Numbered from the stretch's first letter, positions 23,895 through 33,642 are shown. The stretch: DNA of 48,818 nucleotides from Cupriavidus numazuensis (GCF_905397435.1 NZ_CAJPVI010000062.1:1-48818), one strand, 5' to 3'. Numbers and translations are program-made. Notes: generated by a model not told the origin, from the sequence alone.

Positions 23895-25220
23895 ATGACC
23901 CATGTCTTTCATCGCAATCCGCGCCAAACCTTGCCCGTCGCGGTCGCCGGCAGCGGCGTCGAGCTTGTCGACAGCGAGGGCCGCCGCTACCTCGACGCTT
24001 CGGGCGGCGCGGCGGTGTCGTCGCTGGGACATGGCCATCCGCGCGTGATCGCGGCGATCAAGGCGCAGCTCGACACCATCGCGTATGCGCATACCTCGTT
24101 CTTCACCACCGAGGTCTCCGAAACGCTCGCGCAAACGCTGGCGCAGGCCGCGCCCGGCGATCTCGAACATGTCTATTTCGTCTCGGGCGGGTCCGAGGCG
24201 GTCGAGGCCGCGCTCAAGCTCGCGCGCCAGTATTTCGTCGAGTTGGGACAGGGCAGCCGCCGCCATTTCATCGCGCGCCGGCAGAGCTACCACGGCAACA
24301 CGCTCGGCGCGCTGGCCATCGGCGGCAACGCGTGGCGACGCGAACCGTTCCTGCCGCTGCTGGTGCCGGCACACCATGTGTCGCCGTGCTATGCCTACCG
24401 CGACCAGGCGGCCGGCGAGACCGACGCGCAATACGCGCAACGGCTTGCTGACGAGCTCGAGGCCAAGATCCTGGAACTCGGCGCCGAGAACGTGGCGGCA
24501 TTCGTCGCGGAGACCGTGGTCGGCGCCACTGCCGGCGCCGTGCCGCCGGTGGGCGACTACCTGAAGCGCATTCGCGCCGTCTGCGACAAGTACGGCGTGC
24601 TGCTGATCCTGGACGAGGTCATGTCCGGCATGGGCCGCACCGGCTACCTCTATGCCTGCGAAGAAGATGGCGTGGTGCCCGATATCGTCACCATTGCCAA
24701 GGGCCTTGGCGGCGGCTACCAGCCGATCGGCGCGATGATCTCCACGCGCCGGATCTACGACACCATCGTCGCGGGCAGCGGCTTTTTCCAGCATGGCCAC
24801 ACCTATATCGGCCACGCCACGGCATGCGCTGCCGCGCTGGCCGTCCAGCGCACGATCGCCGAAGACAACCTGCTGGCCAATGTGCGAGAGCGCGGCGAGC
24901 AGTTGCGCGCGCGTTTGCGCGAAGCGCTGGGCAACCATCCGAACCTTGGCGATATCCGCGGCCGCGGCCTGTTTGTCGGCGTCGAGTTCGTCGCCGACCG
25001 CGACAGCAAGGCGACGCTGGACCCGAAGCTGAAAACTCACGCCAGGCTGAAGAGCACCGCCATGCAGCACGGCCTGCTGGTCTACCCGATGGGCGGCACC
25101 ATGGACGGCGTGCATGGCGATCACGTGCTGTTCGCACCGCCGTTCATCTGCACGGCGCAGGACATCGACAATATCGTGGAGCGCTTCACGACTGCGGTCG
25201 CCGCGGTGTTGCCCGCCTGA
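23895..25220 (+). CDS. Class III aminotransferase (PLP-dependent)
   Basis: 441 residues from ATG 23895. The PLP fold type I pattern is clear: SGGSEAVEAALKLARQYF (about 108-125), DEVMSGMGRTG (about 242-252) with the catalytic Lys269 in IAKGLGGGYQP. The class acts on omega-amino acids, ornithine, GABA or similar donors, often with pyruvate or 2-oxoglutarate. Divergent pairing with an RpiR regulator and proximity to a glutamate-type binding protein suggest amino-acid catabolism; the substrate is not determined. A weak AGGA element precedes the start. Confidence 0.9.
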   Translation: MTHVFHRNPRQTLPVAVAGSGVELVDSEGRRYLDASGGAAVSSLGHGHPRVIAAIKAQLDTIAYAHTSFFTTEVSETLAQTLAQAAPGDLEHVYFVSGGSEAVEAALKLARQYFVELGQGSRRHFIARRQSYHGNTLGALAIGGNAWRREPFLPLLVPAHHVSPCYAYRDQAAGETDAQYAQRLADELEAKILELGAENVAAFVAETVVGATAGAVPPVGDYLKRIRAVCDKYGVLLILDEVMSGMGRTGYLYACEEDGVVPDIVTIAKGLGGGYQPIGAMISTRRIYDTIVAGSGFFQHGHTYIGHATACAAALAVQRTIAEDNLLANVRERGEQLRARLREALGNHPNLGDIRGRGLFVGVEFVADRDSKATLDPKLKTHARLKSTAMQHGLLVYPMGGTMDGVHGDHVLFAPPFICTAQDIDNIVERFTTAVAAVLPA

Positions 25221-25337
25221 TTGCCCTGGCCGCACTCCGGTGCGGCGTACTTTTGTTTGTCATGGTTGTCATCATCGGGATACATGCGGGGCCCTGTCTT
25301 GTAGCCGCAACGCCGCAGATTCCGCATAGCAATTTCT

Positions 25338-25366
25338 TTGACCCATACAAAGTCGTGTCTTACACT
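25338..25366 (+). promoter_or_regulatory. Promoter of the pilus assembly operon
   Basis: TTGACC (25338-25343) and TACACT (25361-25366) are spaced 17 bp, about 60 bp before the first pilin start. It lies in the 206-bp gap after the class III aminotransferase. Confidence 0.5.
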
Positions 25367-25426
25367 TCGCGCCATAGTCGCCGGAAATAGGTTGTCCGGT
25401 ACATAACTAAGCTTCGGAGCGCGAGC

Positions 25427-25951
25427 ATGGGACATAGAAGCCCTGCAGTGCGACACGACAGCAGGGTCAAGCTGCCGTTTCGGGTCATTGGGGAAATGGG
25501 GTCTGCCGGCATGCCATGCCGGTGCGCGCGCTCGTGCGGCGCCAAGCCTGCGCGCGGATTCACGCTGATCGAGGTGATGATCACCGTGGCCATCATCGGC
25601 ATCCTGGCGGCCATCGCCATTCCGTCCTATACGCGGTACGTGTTGCGCTCGAACCGGGCAGCCGCCGAGGCCTTCATGCTCGAGGTCTCCGGCGCGCAAG
25701 AGCGATACCTGCTCGACAACCGCGCCTACGCGTCCAGCATGGCTGCGCTCGGCTACACCACCGTGCCGTCGAGCGTCGCGACGAACTACACCGTCACCAC
25801 CGCCATCGTTGCGGGTCCGCCCCCCGCCTACAACATTGTCGCAACGCCAATCGGCTCGCAGCTCAGCGGCGATACGTCCTGCGGCACGCTGACCCTGACC
25901 AGTGCCGGCGTCAAGTCAGCGTCGGGCAGCGGTTCCAACTGCTGGAACTGA
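25427..25951 (+). CDS. Type IV pilin-like protein, PilE type
   Basis: 174 residues from ATG 25427, which has GGAG seven bases upstream. The prepilin cleavage site is GFTLIEVM with Gly44 and the essential Glu five residues on, giving an unusually long 44-residue leader; an internal ATG at 25511 would give a short one. The hydrophobic helix (MITVAIIGILAAIAIPSYTRYV) and a C-terminal Cys pair (SCGTLTLTSAGVKS to NCWN) match PilE. It starts the minor pilin operon, whose products form the pilus tip and prime assembly. Confidence 0.85.
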   Translation: MGHRSPAVRHDSRVKLPFRVIGEMGSAGMPCRCARSCGAKPARGFTLIEVMITVAIIGILAAIAIPSYTRYVLRSNRAAAEAFMLEVSGAQERYLLDNRAYASSMAALGYTTVPSSVATNYTVTTAIVAGPPPAYNIVATPIGSQLSGDTSCGTLTLTSAGVKSASGSGSNCWN

Positions 25952-25953
25952 AC

Positions 25954-26430
25954 ATGACTGGCGGCTCGTCTCCCGTATCTCGCGGCGGATTCACGCTTGT
26001 CGAGATGATTGCTGTCGTGACGATCCTGGCGATCATCACGTTCGCGGCAGCGCCTTCGTTCTCGTCCATGATCGCCATGCAGCGCGTCCGCGGCGCGGCG
26101 CTGGACATCAGCTCATCGCTGCTGCTGGCACGCAGCGAGGCGGTCAAGCGCAATGCAAACGTCAGCATGTCCACTACCGGCGCCGCGTGGACAGGGGGCT
26201 GGTCCGTCTCGGTAGGCGCTGAAACGGTCCGCAGCTTCGGGCCTTACCAGGGGCTGGCCATTGCCGCGAGCGGCGGCAATGCACTGAGCGTCGGCAACGA
26301 CGGCCGCCTCGCCGGCGGCACGCTGACCTTCCAGGTCGCGCCTTCGAGCGGCGCGACCAATGCCTCGACCGTGTGTGTCCAGATCAGTCCGACCGGCCGC
26401 GTCGCATCCTCGACCGGAGTCTGCTCATGA
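25954..26430 (+). CDS. fimT: FimT/GspH-family minor pilin
   Basis: 158 residues. The prepilin site GFTLVEMI lies near residue 12, with a short leader and Glu at position 5. The domain after the helix matches GspH/FimT: ALDISSSLLLARSEAVKRNANVSM near 40-70 and a C-terminal TVCVQISPTGRVA strand. It corresponds to FimU/FimT in the pseudomonad operon. The start is two bases past the pilE-like stop, and its end overlaps pilV, so these are translated together. In other species FimT/GspH-type pilins also bind DNA during uptake; this is not shown here. Confidence 0.85.
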   Translation: MTGGSSPVSRGGFTLVEMIAVVTILAIITFAAAPSFSSMIAMQRVRGAALDISSSLLLARSEAVKRNANVSMSTTGAAWTGGWSVSVGAETVRSFGPYQGLAIAASGGNALSVGNDGRLAGGTLTFQVAPSSGATNASTVCVQISPTGRVASSTGVCS

Positions 26431-27029
26431 GGCGTCATCAGTCAAGGGCGTGCGCGGGTCGCACGGTCGTCGCCCAGAAGGGCTTTCTGCTGATCGAGGT
26501 GCTGGTGGCGGTCGTCATCCTGCTGGTGGCCCTGATGGGCACGGCCGGGCTGATCGCGCGTTCCAGCCAGTCTGAAATGGAGTCCTACCAGCGGGTGCAG
26601 GCCATTGCGCTGCTGCAGGACATGACCACACGGCTCAATGCGAACCGGCAGATTGCCAACTGCTATTCGAACGGCGCCACGGGAATGAGCCTGGGCACCG
26701 GCGCAGCAGCGCCTGCGGCATGCACGCAGGGCTCCGCGGCACAGCAGGCGATGGCGACGGCCGATCTTCAGGCCTGGAATGCCGCGCTGCTCGGCAGTGG
26801 GGAAGTCCGGCAGGACGCGAGTGGCGCGCAGGCGGTGGGTGCCATGATCGGCGCGCGCGGCTGCATCGAGAACGTCGACGTCATCAACCAGATCTATCGG
26901 GTCACGGTGACTTGGCAGGGACTCACCCAGACGGTCGCGCCGTCACTGCCTTGCGGGCAGAACCAGTACGGCAATGACGCCTACCGGCGCGCCATCAGCA
27001 CGCAAGTCCGGATCGGGGTGCTGTCATGA
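26427..27029 (+). CDS. pilV: Minor pilin PilV
   Basis: 200 residues from ATG 26427, overlapping the previous stop (ATGA). The prepilin site is KGFLLIEVLVAVVILLVALMG with Glu at position 5. The remainder has the PilV-like AIALLQDMTTRLNANR helix and several cysteines (for example NCYSNG, AACTQG, GCIEN, PCGQN). It is the second minor pilin and ends in an ATGA overlap with pilW. Function is as part of the pilus tip-priming complex. Confidence 0.85.
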   Translation: MRRHQSRACAGRTVVAQKGFLLIEVLVAVVILLVALMGTAGLIARSSQSEMESYQRVQAIALLQDMTTRLNANRQIANCYSNGATGMSLGTGAAAPAACTQGSAAQQAMATADLQAWNAALLGSGEVRQDASGAQAVGAMIGARGCIENVDVINQIYRVTVTWQGLTQTVAPSLPCGQNQYGNDAYRRAISTQVRIGVLS

Positions 27030-28066
27030 TGGCAGGGCAAAGTAGCATCCTGCGCCGCCAGCGTGGCGTCTCGCTGGTCGAGCTGATGATCGGCATCACG
27101 CTGGGGCTGTTGCTGCTGACCGCGCTGGCGAGCCTCTACTACGCCAACACCATGTCCCGGTCCGAGCTGACCAAGTCGAGCGAGCAGATCGAAAACGGAC
27201 GCTATGCACTGGAACTGATCCGGCGCGACGCCGAGCTTGCCGGCTTCTTTGGCGCGGGCGGCATTGCGAAGGGCGCCACGCCCACGAATCCCCAACCGGT
27301 GCCATGCGCGACGTCGCCGGCGTCGCTCGGCTTTTCCACATCGCCATCCGTCACGTTGCCGCTGGCTGTGACAGGGTTCGCGCCGGGAACGGTCGTGCCT
27401 TGCCTGACGGATGTCGCTGCCGGATCGGAGATCGTCGTGATGCGCCGCGTTGCCACGGTGCCCTCGGCCGCGCCTGCCGCGGGCGTGCCGTACCTGCAGG
27501 TGTCGTCCTGCCCCGACGATGGCGTGTCCTTTGTCTTCGACGCGAGCGCCCCGGCGTTCAACATGCGGACCAAGGCGTGCGATCCGACCGTACTCGCGCC
27601 CCTGCGGCAAGCAGTCGTGCGCATCTTCTACCTGTCGGCGTGCGACCTGTGCAGCAATGGCGGCGACGGCATTCCGACGCTCAAGATGGCGGAGCTCGTG
27701 AACAGTGCCTTCCAGAGCCAGTCGCTGGCGCAGGGCATCCAGGACATGCACGTGGTCTACGGCGTGGACCTCGACAACAATGGCTCCGCGGACTGCTATG
27801 TGGACGATCCGGGCGCCAACAATGCGGCGGCCTGCACCAGTGTCCCGGGCTACGACTGGAGCGTGCCGCTGACCAACTGGTCGAACGTCACGACGATGCG
27901 CGTGAGCGTGCTGGCGCGAACGCTGCAGCGGTCCATGGGCCAGGTTGACAACCGCACGTATGACCTGGGCCGCGCCACGGCCAGCGGTCCCTTCAATGAC
28001 GGCTACAAGCGCCACGTCTATTCGACGGTTGCGCGGCTGGTCAATGTGGCCGGCACTCGGGAGTAA
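27026..28066 (+). CDS. pilW: PilW family minor pilin
   Basis: 346 residues. ATG 27026 overlaps the pilV stop. The prepilin site is RGVSLVELMIGITLGLLLL with Glu at position 5, followed by a SSEQIENGRYALELIRRDAELAGFFG helix typical of PilW/GspJ-like proteins. The large C-terminal domain has many Cys (for example PCATSPAS, SACDLCSNGG). It is among the largest minor pilins, as usual for PilW. It ends four bases before pilX. Confidence 0.88.
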   Translation: MMAGQSSILRRQRGVSLVELMIGITLGLLLLTALASLYYANTMSRSELTKSSEQIENGRYALELIRRDAELAGFFGAGGIAKGATPTNPQPVPCATSPASLGFSTSPSVTLPLAVTGFAPGTVVPCLTDVAAGSEIVVMRRVATVPSAAPAAGVPYLQVSSCPDDGVSFVFDASAPAFNMRTKACDPTVLAPLRQAVVRIFYLSACDLCSNGGDGIPTLKMAELVNSAFQSQSLAQGIQDMHVVYGVDLDNNGSADCYVDDPGANNAAACTSVPGYDWSVPLTNWSNVTTMRVSVLARTLQRSMGQVDNRTYDLGRATASGPFNDGYKRHVYSTVARLVNVAGTRE

Positions 28067-28069
28067 CAA

Positions 28070-28615
28070 GTGGAACGAACTCGCCACGGCCAGTCGGGGG
28101 TGACGCTGATCGTCACGCTGATCTTCCTGGCCATGTTCATGCTGATGGCGCTGACGATCGTCAATTCGGGGCTGGTCAACGTCAAGGTGGCCGCCAACCA
28201 GCAGCACACGGTGGAAGCACGCGATGCCGCCCAGCAGGCCGTCGAAAAGGTGATCAGCCAGGACTTCACTTCGGCGCCGGCGTCCGCCGCGGTGGCGCTG
28301 CCGGTGGACCTGAACGCGGATGGCAAGGCGGACTACACGGCCCAGGTCGCGGCGCCGGCATGCACGTCGGCCCTGCCGATCAAGAACACGCAGCTGGACC
28401 TCAACGATGCCAACGATGTCTCGTGCTTCGTCGGCAGCGGCAGCCAGAACACCGGCATCCTCACGGGGTCGACCAGCGGTGCCGGCAGTTCACTGTGCGA
28501 ATCCACGCAGTGGGACGTTGCCTCGACCGTGACCGACGCGGCCGTGACCAATGCCGCCGTGACGGTGCACCAGGGCATCGGCGTGCGGGTCCCGGCGCCT
28601 GCCGTATGTCCGTGA
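28070..28615 (+). CDS. pilX: Minor pilin PilX
   Basis: 181 residues from a GTG start at 28070 with GGAG nine bases upstream. The prepilin site is SGVTLIVTLIFLAMF: position 5 is Val rather than the usual Glu, as in the GspK/PilX class that caps the pseudopilus tip. A helix (EARDAAQQAVEKVI) and a Cys-containing domain follow. Fits PilX of the minor pilin operon. Stop is at 28613-28615, and pilY1 starts downstream. Confidence 0.85.
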   Translation: MERTRHGQSGVTLIVTLIFLAMFMLMALTIVNSGLVNVKVAANQQHTVEARDAAQQAVEKVISQDFTSAPASAAVALPVDLNADGKADYTAQVAAPACTSALPIKNTQLDLNDANDVSCFVGSGSQNTGILTGSTSGAGSSLCESTQWDVASTVTDAAVTNAAVTVHQGIGVRVPAPAVCP

Positions 28616-28695
28616 CAAACGCGATGCATCGACTTGCCCGACGGCATTGCTCGACGGCAATCGCCAGTCCCACAACTCATCCTTCAGGAAGCCGC

Positions 28696-31600
28696 ATGCC
28701 AAATCCGGGCCGCAGCCTTCGTCGCCATGCCGCGTGCGCGCTCACGCTGCTGGCCCTCGCCGGCGCGGGCAGCGCATGGGCCGAGGACATCGACCTGTTC
28801 ACCGGCTTGCAGAACAATGCGAACGCCAAGCCGAATGTGCTGATCCTGCTGGACAATGCCGCAGCCTGGGACGCGAACGTTACCGTCAATTGCACGTCGC
28901 CGGGCTATGTTTCCTCGGGAAACAGCACGAGCAACGTGGGCGCGGAACAGTGTGCGTTGCACGCAGCGGTGGCGACGCTGGCGCAAAACCCCGCCATGGC
29001 CGGCAACATGAACATGGGTTTGATGATGTTCGGCACCAAGGGTAATTACGGCGGCCAATTCAAGTTCCAGGCTGCAACACCGCCAAGCCCGCCTCCAGCG
29101 CCGGCCCTGCCGTTGATGGATGCGACCGGCACGGCGAACTTCATGGCCTACCTCAAGACCATCGATCGTAATAACGACAAAGGCAACGGCTCTCAGGTTG
29201 GTGGTGCCATGCAGGAAGCATGGGCATTCTTTGCCGGCAAGAAGGGCATTTCCGGCACCAGTTACGCAGGCCAGTCACCCATTACCAACCCCTGCCAGCG
29301 GAACTTCATCATTTACATCGCCAACGCGATGAACAATGGCAAGCCTCAGGATGGTGGTCAACTGGGGGCTTCCGACCTCGCTGACGCGGGCGCGAGTGCG
29401 GCGCAACAGAAGCAGATCACCATTCCGGGCTCCTACACCCAGTACCAGAGCAACTGGGGTGACGAATGGGCGCGGTTCATGTACCAGACCGACGTGAATG
29501 GCAGCCTGGTGAACAACCAGAATGTCATCACGTACACGATTGCCGTGACCGATGGCAGCAATCCCGACTACGTTGCCTTCACCCAGAGCATGGCGACCAA
29601 CGGCGGCGGCAAGTCCTATGTCGTCAAGATGGGTGACATCACTGCCATGACCAACGCGCTGCTGGAGATCTTCAGCGAAATGCAGGCGGTCAACAACGTG
29701 TTTGCATCGGTCAGCCTGCCGGTCAGCGTGAACAGCCAGGGTACCTACCTGAACCAGGTCTACATCGGCATGTTCCGTCCGGACGCCACCGCGGCACCGC
29801 GCTGGATCGGCAACCTCAAGCAGTACAAGCTTGGCTATGACAGCAACAACCAGATCGTGATGCTGGATTCGACGGCCACGGGCCCGAGCCAGCAAAGCGC
29901 CATCAGCAATGCGGGCACAGGCTTCATCTCGCCGAACGCGAAGAGCTACTGGAGCGCTGAGCCGCCACTCAGTTTCAGCAGCAGCGGCTATGGCACGGGT
30001 AGTGTGACAAGTTGGCCGTCGACCGGCTTCTGGGCCAACAGCCCGTCCGGTTCTTCCGGAGCGCTCGATCTCGCCGATGGGGAAGTCGTCGAAAAGGGTG
30101 GTGCGGGCGAGATGCTGCGCGCGCAGTACCTGACCGCCCAGACCAGCCGCCGGCTGCTGACCTGCGCCAGTGGCGCGTGCGCGGCGAACACGGCGTTGGC
30201 ATCATTCGACACCGGCAATACGTGGCTGGTGGGCACTGCCGGTCAGGCCGCGCTCAAGACCACGGCCGCGGATGTCAGCAACATGGTCAACTGGGTGCGC
30301 GGTGCGGACGTCTATGCCGCGCTTGCGGCGGCGTCCGGATCGTCCGGCAACGGGAATGGCAAGGGTTCCAGCGGTTCCGGTTCCGGCACCTCGACCAGCG
30401 CGGTGGGCGCGGAGGCCGAAGCCGGGCCGGGCGGTGCGGTGACCGTGCGCCCCTCCATTCATGGCGATGTGCTGCATTCACGCCCGGTCGTCGTGAACTA
30501 TGGAGGAACGACCGGCATCGTGGTCTTCTACGGCGCGAACGACGGCGTCTTCCACGCGATCAACGGCAACCAGTCGAGCGGCATCGGCGGCGTGCGGCCG
30601 GGCGGCGAGCTGTGGGGCTTCGTGCCGCCCGAGTTCTACGGCAAGCTGGGCCGCATCTACAGCAATACGCCGACTATCAAGCTGCCCGGATCCACTTATG
30701 GCACGGCGCGCGACTACTTCTTTGATGGCACCACCACGCTTTACCAGGATCTGCGCGACCCCAAGAATCCGCGCGTGATCCTGTACATCACCGCCCGTCG
30801 CGGCGGCGCATTGCTCTATGCCATGGATGTGACCGACCCGGTCAATCCGAAGTACCTCTGGTCGACGACGAATACGCAGATTCCCGAACTGGGCCAGACG
30901 TGGTCGCAGCCGCGTGTAGTGCTGGTGAAGGGGAGCACCAACCCGGTGCTCGTCATGGGCGCAGGCTACGACACTGCCGAGGACAGCGACCCGGCCCCGG
31001 GCACGAACACCAGCGGGCGCGGCGTGATCGTGCTGGACGCGCTGACAGGCGGCGTGGTGCGCGCGTGGCTGGCGGATTGCACCGGCCTGGTCAGCACAAT
31101 CTGCGCGAGCCCGACAGGGCTGTCACGGGCGATCCCGTCCGATGTGGCGGCGGTCGACCGCAACGGCGATGGCTATATCGACAAGGCCTATGTGGGCGAC
31201 GTCGGCGGCAATGTCTGGCGTGTCGATTTCGAGACCAGCGCAGGCACCGCCCCGTCGGCGTGGACCATGGGCAAGCTCGCGGCGCTTGGCGGCGCGGCGA
31301 ACACCAACGACGCGCGCAAGTTCCTGTATGCGCCAGATGTGGTTTCCACCGGCACCTACGACGCCATCGCGATGGGCACGGGCGACCGCGAACATCCGCT
31401 TTACTCTGCATCGACGACGGCGGGCACGGCCTACAACGTGGTCAACCGGTTCTATGTGATCAAGGACACAACCCTGTCGGGCGGGCTGCCATCGACCTGG
31501 ACGCCGCTGACCGACGCGAACCTGTTCGATGCGACGGCTACCCAGTACGTGGACTCGACCAGCCGCAAGGGCTTCTACATCACGCTCGCCAAGGGCGAGA

Positions 31601-31983
31601 AGATCGTCAACGCACCGCTGACGGTCTCGGGCTACACCTACTTCGGCACCAATACGCCTTCCGTGCCGACGCCGGGCGCCTGCTACCCGGACCTTGGCGT
31701 GGCCCGCGGCTACTCCGTTTCGTTCCTGACCGGGCTTGGGCAGAATACCAATCGCTTCATCACGTTTGACGGTGGCGGCCTGCCGCCGTCTCCGGTGTTT
31801 GGCATCGTGTCGGTCACGAATGCCTCCGGTGTGACCGGCAACGTCGGCGTGCTGATCGGCGGCGGCAACCAGACCGGGCCGGGCGGCGGCAACAATACAT
31901 CGCCGCTGGGGGGCCAGAAGGTCGTGCCGCTTGGTGTTGGCAAGCGAAAGCGCCTTTACTGGTACTCGCAGATCGACAAGTGA
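28696..31983 (+). CDS. pilY1: PilY1-like pilus tip adhesin/assembly protein
   Basis: 1095 residues from ATG 28696 (CAGGAAGCCGC); another ATG at 28606 overlaps pilX. A signal peptide ends after AWA (about 29). The N-terminal half resembles the PilY1 von Willebrand A region but reads LILLDNAAAW where a MIDAS would have DxSxS, so metal-dependent adhesion is doubtful. The C-terminal half is the conserved beta-propeller: HSRPVVVNYGG near 600, and a calcium loop DRNGDGYID with Asp821, Asn823, Asp825 and Asp829. PilY1 sits at the tip, aids pilus extension and attachment. Confidence 0.93.
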   Translation: MPNPGRSLRRHAACALTLLALAGAGSAWAEDIDLFTGLQNNANAKPNVLILLDNAAAWDANVTVNCTSPGYVSSGNSTSNVGAEQCALHAAVATLAQNPAMAGNMNMGLMMFGTKGNYGGQFKFQAATPPSPPPAPALPLMDATGTANFMAYLKTIDRNNDKGNGSQVGGAMQEAWAFFAGKKGISGTSYAGQSPITNPCQRNFIIYIANAMNNGKPQDGGQLGASDLADAGASAAQQKQITIPGSYTQYQSNWGDEWARFMYQTDVNGSLVNNQNVITYTIAVTDGSNPDYVAFTQSMATNGGGKSYVVKMGDITAMTNALLEIFSEMQAVNNVFASVSLPVSVNSQGTYLNQVYIGMFRPDATAAPRWIGNLKQYKLGYDSNNQIVMLDSTATGPSQQSAISNAGTGFISPNAKSYWSAEPPLSFSSSGYGTGSVTSWPSTGFWANSPSGSSGALDLADGEVVEKGGAGEMLRAQYLTAQTSRRLLTCASGACAANTALASFDTGNTWLVGTAGQAALKTTAADVSNMVNWVRGADVYAALAAASGSSGNGNGKGSSGSGSGTSTSAVGAEAEAGPGGAVTVRPSIHGDVLHSRPVVVNYGGTTGIVVFYGANDGVFHAINGNQSSGIGGVRPGGELWGFVPPEFYGKLGRIYSNTPTIKLPGSTYGTARDYFFDGTTTLYQDLRDPKNPRVILYITARRGGALLYAMDVTDPVNPKYLWSTTNTQIPELGQTWSQPRVVLVKGSTNPVLVMGAGYDTAEDSDPAPGTNTSGRGVIVLDALTGGVVRAWLADCTGLVSTICASPTGLSRAIPSDVAAVDRNGDGYIDKAYVGDVGGNVWRVDFETSAGTAPSAWTMGKLAALGGAANTNDARKFLYAPDVVSTGTYDAIAMGTGDREHPLYSASTTAGTAYNVVNRFYVIKDTTLSGGLPSTWTPLTDANLFDATATQYVDSTSRKGFYITLAKGEKIVNAPLTVSGYTYFGTNTPSVPTPGACYPDLGVARGYSVSFLTGLGQNTNRFITFDGGGLPPSPVFGIVSVTNASGVTGNVGVLIGGGNQTGPGGGNNTSPLGGQKVVPLGVGKRKRLYWYSQIDK

Positions 31984-32094
31984 GGTCCTGACCGAACGCA
32001 CGGCTGGCGGCGGCTTCGGCCGCCTGCCACAATAACGGCTTCGTCGTCGCTTTCGTCGTCGCCCTTTGTTATCGCTATCCGGCAGGCGCTTCCC
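31984..32094 (+). other. Hairpin after pilY1
   Basis: GCGGC-TTCG-GCCGC with flanking extension (about 32007-32029) forms a stable tetraloop hairpin some 25 bp past the pilY1 stop. No T-run follows, so termination is uncertain. Confidence 0.35.
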
Positions 32095-32358
32095 GTGTTG
32101 CAAAGATCCGTCGTTCCGTTCCTGGTGTTGCTGGCTCTGATGCCCCCGGCCCGTGCCGCCGGCGGCCAGCCCGCGAGCGCGCCCGCGGCGGCATCTGCCG
32201 CTCAGGCGGCGCGACCGGCTCGCTCGGACCTGTACTCCTTGCGCCCCAGTCACGACGACCGCGGGCAAAGCAGCAGCTTTGGCCTCAAGCTCAGGCCCTC
32301 GGGCCCGGGCCAGGACGACGGCACGCGATCGCCCGGGCTTTACGGCCCGGCAAGATAG
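32095..32358 (+). CDS. Small secreted hypothetical protein
   Basis: 87 residues from GTG 32095. The N-terminus has a signal-peptide look (FLVLLALMPPARA), then an Ala/Pro-rich stretch and a charged, Gly/Ser-rich tail (SHDDRGQSSSFG). No ribosome site is strong and no family is recognised. It lies 111 bp after pilY1 and 60 bp before the aminotransferase gene, and may be a late pilus-operon protein or a separate small gene. Confidence 0.45.
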   Translation: MLQRSVVPFLVLLALMPPARAAGGQPASAPAAASAAQAARPARSDLYSLRPSHDDRGQSSSFGLKLRPSGPGQDDGTRSPGLYGPAR

Positions 32359-32418
32359 CAACATCCCCGGGCGCTTTGCGCTACGCTTGGCATCTCGCTC
32401 CCTACCGCAGGAACGCTC

Positions 32419-33630
32419 ATGCCAGACAGCCCAAGCCGCCACACGCCTGATCCGCAGATTCCTCTCGCCCGGGACACCGTCCGCCACCTGCGCGCGTCGC
32501 GCATCCGCGAAGTCGCCAACGCCGGCATCGGCCTGCCCGACGTGCTGCCGTTCTGGTTCGGCGAATCGGACCAGGTCACGCCGGACTTCGTCCGCGACGC
32601 CGCGGCGCGAGCGCTGGCCGGTGGCGCAACGTTCTACACGCACAACCTCGGCATCGCGCCGCTGCGCAGTGCGCTGGCCGACTATGTCGGCGCGCTGCAT
32701 GGCGCCACGCGCATTGAGAACGTCGCGGTCACGAGTGCCGGCGTCAACGGCCTGATGCTGGCCGCCCAACTGATCGCCGGGCCCGGCGATCGCGTGGTGG
32801 CGGTCACGCCACTGTGGCCGAACCTGGTGGAAATCCCGAAGATCCTCGGCGCCTCGGTCGAAACGGTCTCGCTCGACTATGGCCCGCACGGCTGGACGCT
32901 CGACGTCGACAAGCTGCTTGCGGCGCTGACGCCAGGCACGCGTGCGCTGATGGTCAATTCGCCGAACAACCCCACCGGTTGGGTAATGTCGCGCGCCGCG
33001 CAGCGGACCGTGCTGGATCACTGCCGCCGGCATGGCATCTGGATCATCGCCGATGAAGTGTATGAGCGGCTCTACTACGGCGATGAAGCCGGCGGTGGCG
33101 ACAGCCACACCGCGCCGTCGTTCCTGGACATCGCGTCGCGCGAGGAGCGCGTCATCTGCGTCAACTCGTTTTCCAAGGCGTGGCTGATGACGGGCTGGCG
33201 GCTCGGGTGGATGGTGCTGCCTTCGTCGATGACCGACGATCTCGGCAAGCTGATCGAATACAACACCTCGTGCGCGCCTTCGTTCGTGCAGGAGGCCGGC
33301 GTGGCGGCAGTGCGCGAGGGTGAAGCGTTCACGCGCGACCTCGTGCAGCGGCTGCGCACGGCGCGCGACCACCTCGTGGGCGCGCTGTCCGCCTTGCCCG
33401 GCGTGGATGCGCATGCGCCGGATGGCGCGATGTATGTGTTCTTCCGCCTGTCCGGCGCCACGGACAGCCTGGCCCTGTGCAAGCAGCTCGTGCGTGAAGC
33501 GGGCCTGGGGCTGGCGCCGGGCAGCGCATTCGGCGACGAAGGGGAGGGCTTCGTGCGCTGGTGCTATGCGTGCGACACGGCGCGTCTCGATGAAGGCGTG
33601 CGGCGCCTGCGCGGATTCATCGGGCGCTGA
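32419..33630 (+). CDS. Class I/II aminotransferase (PLP-dependent)
   Basis: 403 residues, usual for the aspartate aminotransferase fold. Visible: SPNNPTG (about 178-184, the conserved Asn-Pro motif), IIADEVYERLYYGDE (about 210-224), and the PLP lysine in VNSFSKAWLMTGWRLGW (about 245-260). The closing Arg appears near FVRWCYA. It is likely to convert an aromatic, branched or aspartate-type amino acid, but the exact donor is not determined. It converges on the NodT gene with a gap of 12 bp. Confidence 0.92.
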   Translation: MPDSPSRHTPDPQIPLARDTVRHLRASRIREVANAGIGLPDVLPFWFGESDQVTPDFVRDAAARALAGGATFYTHNLGIAPLRSALADYVGALHGATRIENVAVTSAGVNGLMLAAQLIAGPGDRVVAVTPLWPNLVEIPKILGASVETVSLDYGPHGWTLDVDKLLAALTPGTRALMVNSPNNPTGWVMSRAAQRTVLDHCRRHGIWIIADEVYERLYYGDEAGGGDSHTAPSFLDIASREERVICVNSFSKAWLMTGWRLGWMVLPSSMTDDLGKLIEYNTSCAPSFVQEAGVAAVREGEAFTRDLVQRLRTARDHLVGALSALPGVDAHAPDGAMYVFFRLSGATDSLALCKQLVREAGLGLAPGSAFGDEGEGFVRWCYACDTARLDEGVRRLRGFIGR

Positions 33631-33642
33631 GCCTGCAGGCTG

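Noticed and set aside
31123..33414. 763-codon open frame on the minus strand
   Set aside because: Crosses the pilY1 end, an intergenic gap and the aminotransferase on the opposite strand; no recognisable domain.
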